Part shown: piece after piece, positions 42,998 through 49,894 of the stretch
Numbering within the stretch: position 1 is the stretch's first letter
Layout of the letters: each line of letters begins with the position of its first letter
Assembly (NCBI GenBank): GCA_945860085.1
Contig: CAMAPJ010000007.1
Coordinates: 1-49,894 of the forward strand
From: Synechococcus sp. UW140
GTDB lineage: Bacteria; Cyanobacteriota; Cyanobacteriia; PCC-6307; Cyanobiaceae
DNA length: 49,894 bases
Direction: 5' to 3'
Program-made: the position numbers and the translations under genes
The notes under the pieces: generated by a model
Told to the model about the DNA's origin: nothing
The model's database searches: none
What the model saw: only the letters and a program-made list of their open reading frames with translations

Positions 42998-44575
42998 TCA
43001 GCCGAGGGCGGGAAGCCGGCTAAGGGCCACCAGGCTGTGGCGGGCCAGGTCACTGGCCAGGGCCGAAGTGCTGGCCTCGTAGAAGTCGATCGCCACCCGG
43101 GGCCAGAAGCCGATGGTGAGGGTGGGCACGAGCAGGCAAAGGCCGATCACCAATTCGCGCGGCTTCATGTCGCCGACCACGGCTAGGGCCGGAATCCTCG
43201 GGCCAAAGAAGACGCGGCGGCAGAGCGAGAGCAAATACATGGGGGTGAGCACCAGGCCGATTGCAGCCAGCACCACCGCAATCACCCGGAAGGGCACGGT
43301 AAAGGCATTGTTGCTGGTGACCCCCAGAAAGACTGTGATTTCGCTGACGAAGCCACTCATGCCAGGTAGGGCAAGGGAGGCAAGGGAGCTGGCCAGGAAG
43401 AAGGCGAAGGTGATCGGCAGCACTTTGGCCAGGCCGCCCATGTTGGGAATCGAGAGGGTTTTGGTGCGCTCATAGAACACCCCGGTGACAAAGAACATGG
43501 CAGCCGCAATCAGGCCATGGCTGATCATCTGCAACATGGCGCCACTGAGGCCCAGGCTGTCCACAGCTCCGATCCCGAGCAACACAAAGCCCATGTGGCT
43601 CACTGAACTGCAGGCAATCCGTCGTTTGACGTTGTCCTGGGCGAAGGCATTGAGGGCCCCATAAACAATATTGACGATCCCTAGAACAATCAGGGCCGGC
43701 GCCAATTGCACATGGGCCTCCGGCAGCATCTGCACGTTGAAGCGCAGCAGGGCATAACCGCCCATTTTCAGCAACACTCCAGCCAGCAGCATCGACACCG
43801 GCGCATTGGCCTCGCCATGGGCATCGGGCAGCCAGGTGTGCAACGGGAACATTGGTAGCTTGACGCCGAAGCCGATCAGGAAGCCCAGATAACAGAGCAG
43901 GCCAAAGGTGCCCCCGGGCGAACGGGCCGCCAATTCCGACAGGTTGAGTGTGAAATGGTCGCCGGAAAGGGCGAGGGCTAGGCCGCTGAGCAAGATCAGC
44001 AGCGAGGCTGTGGCGGTGTAAAGAATGAACTTGGTGGCGGCGTACTGGCGCTGGCTTCCGCCCCAGATCGCTATCAGCAGATACACCGGCACCAGCTCCA
44101 GTTCCCACGAGAGGAAAAAGAGCAAGAAGTCTTGAGAGAGAAAGACCAGGGCCTGGGCCGAGGCCTGCAGTAGCAGCAGGGCGAAGTAGAGCCTGGTTTT
44201 TTGCTGGATGTTCCAGCTGGCCGCCACAGAGAGCAGGGTGACCAGGCCCGAGAGCACCACCAATGGCGCCGATAGGCCATCGGCCCCCAGGGACCACTCC
44301 AGGCCAAGAGATGGCAGCCAGGGCACCCGCTCCACCAGTTGCAGGGCGCTGCTGGAGCCGTCGAAGCGCTGGCTAAACACCCAGAGCATCAGCACCAGAT
44401 CGGCCAGCAAGACCCCGAAGGCCAGGCTGCGGGGCAGGCGGGGATCGTTGGAGTCGCCGGGCAGAAGCATCAGCACCGGCGCCATCGCTGCCGGCAACAG
44501 GCAGATCAGGCTCAACCAGGGCCACTGACCAGGGAGGGAGGACGCGGCCGACAGGGGCAGGTTCGCGTCCATCAC
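42998..44575 (-). CDS. ndhD: NAD(P)H-quinone oxidoreductase subunit 4 (NdhD)
   Basis: NdhD is a proton-pumping membrane subunit of NDH-1, involved in cyclic and respiratory electron flow at the thylakoid. It has 525 residues and about 14 helices. Family signatures are [20 protein letters not shown], the proton-channel segments [20 protein letters not shown] and [20 protein letters not shown], and [20 protein letters not shown]. The type (NdhD1, versus the CO2-uptake NdhD3/4) is not certain from sequence by eye, though length and these motifs fit D1/D2. A 251-base gap to thrB lies upstream and contains an 18-bp repeat. Confidence 0.95.
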   Translation of the reverse strand: MMDANLPLSAASSLPGQWPWLSLICLLPAAMAPVLMLLPGDSNDPRLPRSLAFGVLLADLVLMLWVFSQRFDGSSSALQLVERVPWLPSLGLEWSLGADGLSAPLVVLSGLVTLLSVAASWNIQQKTRLYFALLLLQASAQALVFLSQDFLLFFLSWELELVPVYLLIAIWGGSQRQYAATKFILYTATASLLILLSGLALALSGDHFTLNLSELAARSPGGTFGLLCYLGFLIGFGVKLPMFPLHTWLPDAHGEANAPVSMLLAGVLLKMGGYALLRFNVQMLPEAHVQLAPALIVLGIVNIVYGALNAFAQDNVKRRIACSSVSHMGFVLLGIGAVDSLGLSGAMLQMISHGLIAAAMFFVTGVFYERTKTLSIPNMGGLAKVLPITFAFFLASSLASLALPGMSGFVSEITVFLGVTSNNAFTVPFRVIAVVLAAIGLVLTPMYLLSLCRRVFFGPRIPALAVVGDMKPRELVIGLCLLVPTLTIGFWPRVAIDFYEASTSALASDLARHSLVALSRLPALG

Positions 44576-44784
44576 AACTGGTCTGCAGGGAGAAGTGAAG
44601 GCGGGCTGATAACCAGCTCCAGCCCAAGATCAGGTCAATCTAACAGTTTGAGTCATTTTACTCAGTTCAGAGCAAAAGCGATGGCCGGCCTGGCCTTGGT
44701 CTTGGTCGCAGGTCTTGGATCGCCTGGGTCCAGGCTGGCAACGGCCTGGAGGTGACCAGTCAGGGGCCTGGCAGTGACGGTGTT

Positions 44785-44826
44785 GCGGCCAGTAAGCGTG
44801 CAGCGGCCAGTAAGCGTGGTGCGGCC
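44785..44826. repeat. 18-bp tandem duplication abutting thrB
   Basis: GCGGCCAGTAAGCGTGCA (44785-44802) and GCGGCCAGTAAGCGTGGT (44803-44820) are followed by a third, partial GCGGCC (44821-44826), which touches the thrB stop codon. The rest of the 251-base gap between thrB and ndhD (44576-44784) contains no gene I can support. Confidence 0.75.
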
Positions 44827-45765
44827 TCAGAGGGTCCGCCAATGGCTGCCACTCTGCTGTAGGGGCAGGACTTCGGAGCGGGAGGCCACGCCCTCCGCCT
44901 CCCAGGCCCGCACCATGGCGCGGCTGACGGTCTGGGCCTGGGCTTCGCAGCTGAGGGCCATCAGGCTCGGGCCGGCGCCGCTGATCACGCAGCCCCAGGC
45001 ACCCGCCTCGAGTGCGGCCCGCCGCACCTGTTGGCCCCCCTGGATCAGGCCCCAGCGATAGGGTTCATGGATGCGGTCATGCATCCCGTCGGCGATCAGA
45101 TCGCCATTGCCCGTGCGCAGTCCCTGTAGGAGCAGGGTAAGGGAGCCCAGGTTGACGACTGCATCGGCGACGGAGATCAGTTTCGGCATCACCCGGCGGG
45201 CCTCGCTGGTGGCCAGCCGGATCGCCGGAATCGCCACCACCACCTTCACCTCCGGTGACCACTCGCAGCACACCACCCGCCAGCGGTGGGAAGCGGCTTT
45301 GGCGGTCATGCAGAGACCGCCCAGCAGAGAAGGCACCACGTTGTCCGGGTGGCCTTCGATGTCAATCGCCAGTTCCAGTAATTTTTCGCGGCTGAGGGGT
45401 TCGCCGATCAGGGCGTTGGCGCCGATCAGGCCGGCCACGATCGCCGTGGCGCTGCTGCCCAGGCCCCGGGCCGGCGGCACCCCCAGGCGAACGCGGGCCT
45501 CGATTGCCATCGGCTGCACGCCCGCCTCCTTCCAGACCCGTTGGGCGGCCCGGTAGACCAAATTGTCCGGTCCGCCGCGCAGGTGGGAGCCTTCGCTGCC
45601 TTCGATGATCAGGTCAAAGCGTTCCTGATCGCCTTCGATGCTGCGCAACTCAAAGCGGTTGTTGAGTTCCAGGGCAGCGCCAAGACAATCAAATCCCGGT
45701 CCAAGGTTGGCTGTGGTGGCGGGCACATCGACCACAACCCCCTCTCCGATGTCGGGGCGCACCAT
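44827..45765 (-). CDS. thrB: Homoserine kinase
   Basis: ThrB phosphorylates homoserine for threonine synthesis. It is a 312-residue GHMP kinase with N-terminal DVPATTANLGPGFDCLGAAL, the ATP-binding PPARGLGSSATAIVAGLIGA and the C-terminal WGCVISGAGPSLMAL. The ATG at 45765 is clear. glk lies 98 bases upstream on the same strand. Confidence 0.97.
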   Translation of the reverse strand: MVRPDIGEGVVVDVPATTANLGPGFDCLGAALELNNRFELRSIEGDQERFDLIIEGSEGSHLRGGPDNLVYRAAQRVWKEAGVQPMAIEARVRLGVPPARGLGSSATAIVAGLIGANALIGEPLSREKLLELAIDIEGHPDNVVPSLLGGLCMTAKAASHRWRVVCCEWSPEVKVVVAIPAIRLATSEARRVMPKLISVADAVVNLGSLTLLLQGLRTGNGDLIADGMHDRIHEPYRWGLIQGGQQVRRAALEAGAWGCVISGAGPSLMALSCEAQAQTVSRAMVRAWEAEGVASRSEVLPLQQSGSHWRTL

Positions 45766-45863
45766 GGAATCCTTACTTCTCGGTTCAGTGTCCCACTCCC
45801 TGGGACAGGGACGGGGCTGCTGGCCCTTGCCTGGCCTCGCCCTGGCTCAGCCCCTCGGCGGGC

Positions 45864-46862
45864 TCAGGCCAGCAGCATCCGGGCGCGGCAGGCGGCACTA
45901 AACAGGCCAGCTTCCGGGTCGATCAGGGCCCGGATCGGCACCTGCTGGACAATCGAACTCATGCGACCCTTGGCCAGCAGGGGATCCAGGAAGCGGGCTG
46001 AGGCCAGCTCTGGCAACAGTTTTGCCGCCGTGCCGCCGCCCACCCAGAGGCCGCCAAGGCAGAGGCTTTGTAGGGCCAGATCGCCCGCTGCCGAGCCGTA
46101 GGCCCCCAGCCACAGGCTCAGGGCCCGATGGGCAAGGGGATCCCCGGCTGCCGCCGCCTGGTGAGTGCGCTCCGGCAAGTCGGCAACCGCCACAGCGGTG
46201 AGCAGGTGTTGATCGCTGGCCTGGTCGCAGCTCAGGACCCAGCGCATCACATCACCTAGCCCCGTGCCACTGACGATCCGCTCGATCGAGACCCGCTCAA
46301 GCCCCTGCTCGTCCAAAAGCCATTGCTTGAGCTCCCATTCATCGCGGTTGCGCGGCGCAAATTCGGCGTGGGAGGCCTCGGTGGCCAGGGCCACCAGCCC
46401 CCCTGCGGTCGGCACCCCCAGGGCTACCCCCAGGCCCGTGCCCGCCCCAAGGATCGCCACCGGCGCTAGGGGATCGCCGCCGCCGGCCGGCTGCCAGAGC
46501 GGGGCCTGCTGTTCGGCGGCTAGGTGGGGCAGGCCGTAGATCAATACGGCAAAATCATTGACGAGCTCTAACCGCTCTAGTCCGAAGGCCTGGGTCAAGG
46601 AGTCTTCCGCCAGCTCCCAGGGAAGGTTGGTGAGTTTCACCCGGCCCTGGCTCACCGGCCCGGCCACGGCCAGGCAACCGGCGCTGGGTTGGACCTCACA
46701 GCCCGCCAGAAAATGGGCTACCAGGGCGTTGAAGTCGCTCCACTGGCCTGAGGCATAGCGCTCGGCTCTCTGGCGGATCAGGCTTTTCCCCTGCACCTGG
46801 TAGGTGGCCAGTAGGGTTTTTGTGCCGCCCAGGTCGCCGGCCAGAAGGGTGATAGGGGCCAT
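45864..46862 (-). CDS. glk: Glucokinase
   Basis: A bacterial Glk-type glucokinase (332 residues) that phosphorylates glucose with ATP. It is used by cyanobacteria for glycogen or sucrose recycling and photomixotrophy. Motifs: phosphate-1 LLAGDLGGTKTLLATYQ, the catalytic Asp in LELVNDFAVLIYG, ILGAGTGLGVALGVP and SHAEFAPRNRDEWEL, and the late LGGLWVGGGTAAKLLPEL. It sits between thrS and thrB on the same strand, as in related genomes. Confidence 0.95.
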   Translation of the reverse strand: MAPITLLAGDLGGTKTLLATYQVQGKSLIRQRAERYASGQWSDFNALVAHFLAGCEVQPSAGCLAVAGPVSQGRVKLTNLPWELAEDSLTQAFGLERLELVNDFAVLIYGLPHLAAEQQAPLWQPAGGGDPLAPVAILGAGTGLGVALGVPTAGGLVALATEASHAEFAPRNRDEWELKQWLLDEQGLERVSIERIVSGTGLGDVMRWVLSCDQASDQHLLTAVAVADLPERTHQAAAAGDPLAHRALSLWLGAYGSAAGDLALQSLCLGGLWVGGGTAAKLLPELASARFLDPLLAKGRMSSIVQQVPIRALIDPEAGLFSAACRARMLLA

Positions 46863-47014
46863 GGGGCGGATCTGACTTGGGGATGGGGACTGGCTCGCTT
46901 CGGGCCTGGCCGGATCGAGGACAGGCCCGTTGCAGGGGGTGTGCCGGCTGGCGGGCCGGCCGGCTGTGGGGACATCACTGGGCAGGGACTAAGCGATCCG
47001 CACCCGCCCTTGGC

Positions 47015-48994
47015 TCAGCCTGCCTGTTTCTCTGGAAGCTTCTCAGGCAGCTTCTCTGGTAGCCCCAGTCCTGCCGTCCGTTCCCGGTTGGCCTCTCTGG
47101 CGGCTGTCAGCAGGGTCTCGATTGCGACGGCGCCTAGGTCGCCGTCACGACGGCTGCGCAGGCTCAAGGTGCCGTTTTCGGCCTCCTGGGCGCCGATCAC
47201 CGCCAACACTGGAATCTTTTGCTGCTCGCCATTGCGAATCAGCTTGCCGAGCCGGTCGCCGCTGGGGTCGATGGCGGCCCGTACCCCAGCGGCTTTGAGC
47301 TGGGCGAGGAGCCCCTCGGCATAGGGCCGCACCTCATCGGTGACCGGCAGCAGACGTACCTGTTCAGCCGCCAGCCAGAAGGGGAAATCGCCGGCGTAGT
47401 TCTCAGTCATGATCCCGAAGAAGCGTTCCAGGGAGCCGAAGATCGCCCGGTGAATCATGATCGGGCGTTGGCGGCTGCCATCGGCGGCTACGTACTCGAG
47501 GTGGAAGCGTTCGGGCAGGTTGAAATCTAGTTGGATCGTGGAACATTGCCACATCCGGCCGATCGCATCCTCGATTTTTAGATCGATCTTGGGGCCATAA
47601 AAGGCGCCACCTCCCTCATCGATTTTGTAAGCCCAGCCCTTGCGATCAAGGGCCTCAATAAGCCCCTGAGTTGCTAATTCCCAGACGTTGTCATCCCCGA
47701 TTGATTTCTCGGGCCGGGTTGAAAGATTGATCTCGTAGGTCTTGAAATCAAAGGTGCTGAGGATTGTTTCGGTGAGATCGAGGATGCGCAGGATTTCATC
47801 GCCGATCTGCTCGGGTAGGCAGAACACATGGGCGTCGTCCTGGGTGAAGCCGCGCACCCGCATCAGGCCATGCATCACGCCGGGCCGTTCGTAGCGATAG
47901 ACGGTGCCCAGTTCTGCCCAGCGGATCGGCAACTCCCGATAACTGCGCAACGTGCTGGCATAGGTGAGCACGTGGAAGGGGCAGTTCATCGGCTTGAGCT
48001 GGTACTGGCGCTCATCCACCTGCATGGGGCCGAACATGCTTTCGGCGTAGAAATCCAGGTGGCCCGAGGTTTTCCAGAGGCTGATGTCCGCCACGTGGGG
48101 GGTGTAGAGCAGCTCGTAGCCATCGGCGAAGTGGGCCGAGCGCCAAAAGTCCTCAATCAGCAGGCGCATGCGGGCGCCGCGGGGGTGCCAGAACACCAGG
48201 CCGGCGCCGGCCTCGTCCTCAATGGAGAACAGATTTAAATCGGTGCCGAGGCGGCGGTGGTCCCGGCGCAGGGCTTCTTCCTTGCGGCGTTTGTATTCGG
48301 CCAGTTGCTCCGGGGTTTCCCAGGCGGTGCCATAGATGCGCTGCAGCTGGGCCCGCTTTTCATCGCCACGCCAGTAGGCGCCGGCCACGCTTTCGAGCTC
48401 AAAGGCCTTGGGGTTGAGGTCGCTGGTGTTGGCCACGTGGGGGCCGGCGCAGAGGTCCCACCAGTCGTCGCCCAGGGTGTAGAGGCTGATGGGCTCCTGG
48501 ATGCCAGCCAGGATTTCCAATTTGTAGGGCTCGTTTTGGGCGCTGATGCGGGCTTCCGCTTCGGCCCGGCTCACCTCCAGCCGTTGCAGCGGCAAACGCC
48601 GGCCGATGATTTTGCCCATCTCCTTTTTGATCGCCTTGAGATCGGCTTCGGTGAAGGGGTCCGGATTATCGAAGTCGTAGTAGAAACCCGATTCGGTCCA
48701 GGGGCCGATCGTGACCTGGGCCTTGGGGAAGAGCTTCTGAACCGCCATGGCCAGCACGTGGCTCATCGAATGGCGGATGCGCAGCAGCTGGGGACTTTCG
48801 CTGGTTTTGGGCAGGCTGATCGCCACCGTTGCCTCGCCACTGGCCACCAGCGGAGCGGGAGCCCCCGGAGCCCCAGTCCCCGGAGCGCCAGCCCCCGGAG
48901 CTGCTGCCTTGGATCCTTCGACCGGGGCCGTTCCGGTGCTGGTGGGGGCCGCGCCGTTGCTCAGGGCTGGATCGGCGGAGCGGCTGGCGGTCAC
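47015..48994 (-). CDS. thrS: Threonyl-tRNA synthetase lacking the TGS domain
   Basis: ThrRS charges tRNA-Thr. The 659 residues contain the editing domain (RIRHSMSHVLAMAVQKLFP, with the Cys-His of DLCAGPHVANTSD), the class II core (PMNCPFHVLTYASTLRSYRE, MHGLMRVRGFTQDDAHVF, MIHRAIFGSLERFFG) and an anticodon domain. The usual N-terminal TGS domain is absent. In its place is a Pro/Gly/Ala linker with 15-bp repeats (GAPGTGAPGAPAP). The C-terminus ends in three LPEK units from a 12-bp repeat, then QAG. It leads the thrS-glk-thrB minus-strand series and is divergent from the DUF2605 gene. Confidence 0.96.
   Translation of the reverse strand: MTASRSADPALSNGAAPTSTGTAPVEGSKAAAPGAGAPGTGAPGAPAPLVASGEATVAISLPKTSESPQLLRIRHSMSHVLAMAVQKLFPKAQVTIGPWTESGFYYDFDNPDPFTEADLKAIKKEMGKIIGRRLPLQRLEVSRAEAEARISAQNEPYKLEILAGIQEPISLYTLGDDWWDLCAGPHVANTSDLNPKAFELESVAGAYWRGDEKRAQLQRIYGTAWETPEQLAEYKRRKEEALRRDHRRLGTDLNLFSIEDEAGAGLVFWHPRGARMRLLIEDFWRSAHFADGYELLYTPHVADISLWKTSGHLDFYAESMFGPMQVDERQYQLKPMNCPFHVLTYASTLRSYRELPIRWAELGTVYRYERPGVMHGLMRVRGFTQDDAHVFCLPEQIGDEILRILDLTETILSTFDFKTYEINLSTRPEKSIGDDNVWELATQGLIEALDRKGWAYKIDEGGGAFYGPKIDLKIEDAIGRMWQCSTIQLDFNLPERFHLEYVAADGSRQRPIMIHRAIFGSLERFFGIMTENYAGDFPFWLAAEQVRLLPVTDEVRPYAEGLLAQLKAAGVRAAIDPSGDRLGKLIRNGEQQKIPVLAVIGAQEAENGTLSLRSRRDGDLGAVAIETLLTAAREANRERTAGLGLPEKLPEKLPEKQAG
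47027..47062. repeat. Three 12-bp units (LPEK) at the thrS C-terminus
   Basis: On the minus strand CTACCAGAGAAG, CTGCCTGAGAAG and CTTCCAGAGAAA code for three consecutive Leu-Pro-Glu-Lys units, four codons before the stop. The protein identity is higher than the DNA identity, so the units may be under some selection or are old. Confidence 0.7.
48861..48905. repeat. Three 15-bp units in the thrS N-terminal linker
   Basis: GCCCCCGGAGCCCCA, GTCCCCGGAGCGCCA and GCCCCCGGAGCTGCT follow one another from 48861. They encode a Gly-Ala-Pro-rich linker (GAGAPGTGAPGAP) where other ThrRS enzymes have the TGS domain. Confidence 0.7.
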
Positions 48995-49055
48995 GGCAGA
49001 TGGGTAGGGGGACTTTTGATCCTACGCAGGGCAAATCGCTCGATACAGTCGCCCG

Positions 49056-49454
49056 GTGGATCGTTCCCCGCCCGCTCCCGATTCAGGCCAGCTGCTCGAT
49101 GAGCTGCTCGACTCCCTGCTGGCTGATTTCGACTATTGGTTCCGCCGCGGCCTGCAGCTGCTGGAGCTAGCTCCCGATTCCCTGCTGCCCCCATCCGAGC
49201 AACGCCGCCTGGCTACGGCCCTGAGGTCGGCCCTTTCTGAACTGGCCGCCGCCAGGGCTTTGCGCCAGGCCAGCCCCTGCCCCATGGCCCTCGACATGGA
49301 CGCCATGGCCCCCTGGCACCAGCTGATGCTGCGGGTCTGGAGCCTGTCGAGCCTGTTGCGCCAGGCGGGGCTGGTGCTGGCCGAGACGGAGCGTTCCAGC
49401 GGGACCCTGCCGGCCCAGGGAGGGGATGGGCCCCATGGCGACTGGGGGCTTTAG
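49056..49454 (+). CDS. DUF2605 family protein
   Basis: A 132-residue, mostly helical protein of the cyanobacterial family DUF2605, function unknown. Recognisable pieces are LLADFDYWFRRGLQLLELAP, LSELAAARALRQASPCPMAL and DMDAMAPWHQLMLRVWSLSS. The GTG at 49056 gives the family N-terminus. It lies between thrS (divergent) and trpS (convergent), the position I recall in other picocyanobacteria. Confidence 0.8.
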   Translation: MDRSPPAPDSGQLLDELLDSLLADFDYWFRRGLQLLELAPDSLLPPSEQRRLATALRSALSELAAARALRQASPCPMALDMDAMAPWHQLMLRVWSLSSLLRQAGLVLAETERSSGTLPAQGGDGPHGDWGL

Positions 49455-49522
49455 GGGGTAGGTCCCGGAGCCCCGGTCCCCGATTGGCACCCCCTGCTGT
49501 TCAGGTGGCAGCGCCTTGCTGT

Positions 49523-49894
49523 TCAGGCGGCTCCCAGGAAACCCAGGGCGGCCTTGGTGCGGGCCAGGGTGGCCTCGGCCACCTCGCTCGCCCGCTGGCG
49601 TCCCTTGGCCAGCACCCGATCCAGTTCGGCAGGGTCGCTGGACAGCTCGGCGAAGCGCTCCTGCACCGGCTGCAGGGCGGCGACTGCCGCTTCGGCCAGC
49701 AGGGGCTTGAAGCGGCCCCAGCCCATCTCGGCGCATTCCGCGGCTACCGCCTCGCGGGCCTGGCCGCTGAGCAGGGCGTAGAGCCCAAGCAGGTTGTCGG
49801 TTTCGGGCCGCTCGGGATTGCCGAATTCCAGGCCCATCTGGGGGTCGGTTTTGGCCCGTTTGATTTTTTTGGTGATCAGCTCGGGGGGATCGAG
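49523..49894 (-). CDS. trpS: Tryptophanyl-tRNA synthetase, C-terminal part
   Basis: Only the last 123 codons are in the window; the gene runs off the right edge. TrpRS charges tRNA-Trp. Readable motifs are ITKKIKRAKTDPQ (the KMSKS-loop side of the catalytic domain), FGNPERPETDNLLGLYALLS, AECAEMGWGRFKPLLAEAAV and the C-terminal VLAKGRQRASEVAEATLART. These match the family end. The start is not in view. Confidence 0.92.
   Translation of the reverse strand, partial: LDPPELITKKIKRAKTDPQMGLEFGNPERPETDNLLGLYALLSGQAREAVAAECAEMGWGRFKPLLAEAAVAALQPVQERFAELSSDPAELDRVLAKGRQRASEVAEATLARTKAALGFLGAA

Overview
The window looks like chromosomal core DNA of a high-GC alpha-cyanobacterium (picocyanobacterium) of the Cyanobium / Vulcanococcus / freshwater Synechococcus type. 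The evidence is a set of oxygenic-photosynthesis genes (psb28, psaM, ndhD, a light-dependent protochlorophyllide reductase, a CRR6-like NDH-1 maturation factor, a GUN4-domain protein, a Tab2-like factor), the cyanobacterial alkane genes ado and aar, a cyAbrB regulator, and a gene order (ado-aar-accA-SDR-folE-trpF; rsmA-ispE-DUF3082-pdhB-secD-secF; thrB-glk-thrS-DUF2605-trpS) that I associate with marine and freshwater Synechococcus/Prochlorococcus. I see no rRNA, tRNA, CRISPR array, prophage or recognisable insertion sequence.

Layout. 1-4.3 kb: a 5'-truncated PEP synthase, then a COG2509-type flavoprotein. 4.2-7.9 kb, minus strand: cyAbrB, PgeF, and a translationally overlapping pair, S1-domain protein then Tab2-like protein. 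7.9-13.5 kb, plus strand: creatininase-family hydrolase, then the hydrocarbon and fatty-acid block ado, aar, accA, SDR, folE. 13.7-18.3 kb: a secreted protein, trpF, a membrane M50 protease, a lipoate-ligase-family protein, a TauE/SafE permease. 18.3-20.9 kb: CRR6-like gene, psaM, a one-TM protein and por. 21-23.3 kb: a Met-rich DUF305 protein and a lower-GC CPA1 antiporter, separated by strong inverted repeats. 23.3-25.5 kb: small cyanobacterial proteins and yraN. 25.5-31.8 kb: rsmA, ispE, DUF3082, a 31-codon hydrophobic ORF, pdhB, secD, secF and a 60-residue membrane protein, nearly all tightly spaced. 31.9-36.5 kb: two AI-2E-type permeases, psb28, selU and a divergent GUN4-domain gene. 36.7-40.5 kb: a lone RsbW-type kinase, several small unknowns, a methyltransferase and a lipase-like hydrolase. 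40.6-49.9 kb: M3 oligopeptidase, ndhD, thrB, glk, thrS, DUF2605, and trpS running off the right edge.

Functional themes are lipid and hydrocarbon supply (accA, aar, ado, ispE, pdhB), thylakoid biogenesis and photosystem assembly (tab2, psb28, psaM, crr6, por, gun4, secDF), and amino-acid and translation genes (trpF, thrB, thrS, trpS, rsmA, selU).

The most unusual pattern is not a gene. About a dozen places carry short, degenerate, phase-perfect tandem repeats with units of 9-20 bp. Inside genes the unit is always a multiple of three (9, 12, 15 or 18 bp) and the array sits in a terminus or linker (ppsA, lplA, selU, M3 peptidase, thrS at both ends, trpF, a secreted protein). Outside genes the unit may be frame-breaking (20 bp upstream of ado; 13 and 14 bp upstream of the flavoprotein). 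This looks like continuing repeat-slippage growth of linkers, with one array possibly regulatory. I did not find a clearly new multi-gene system; the rest is mostly recognisable core metabolism.
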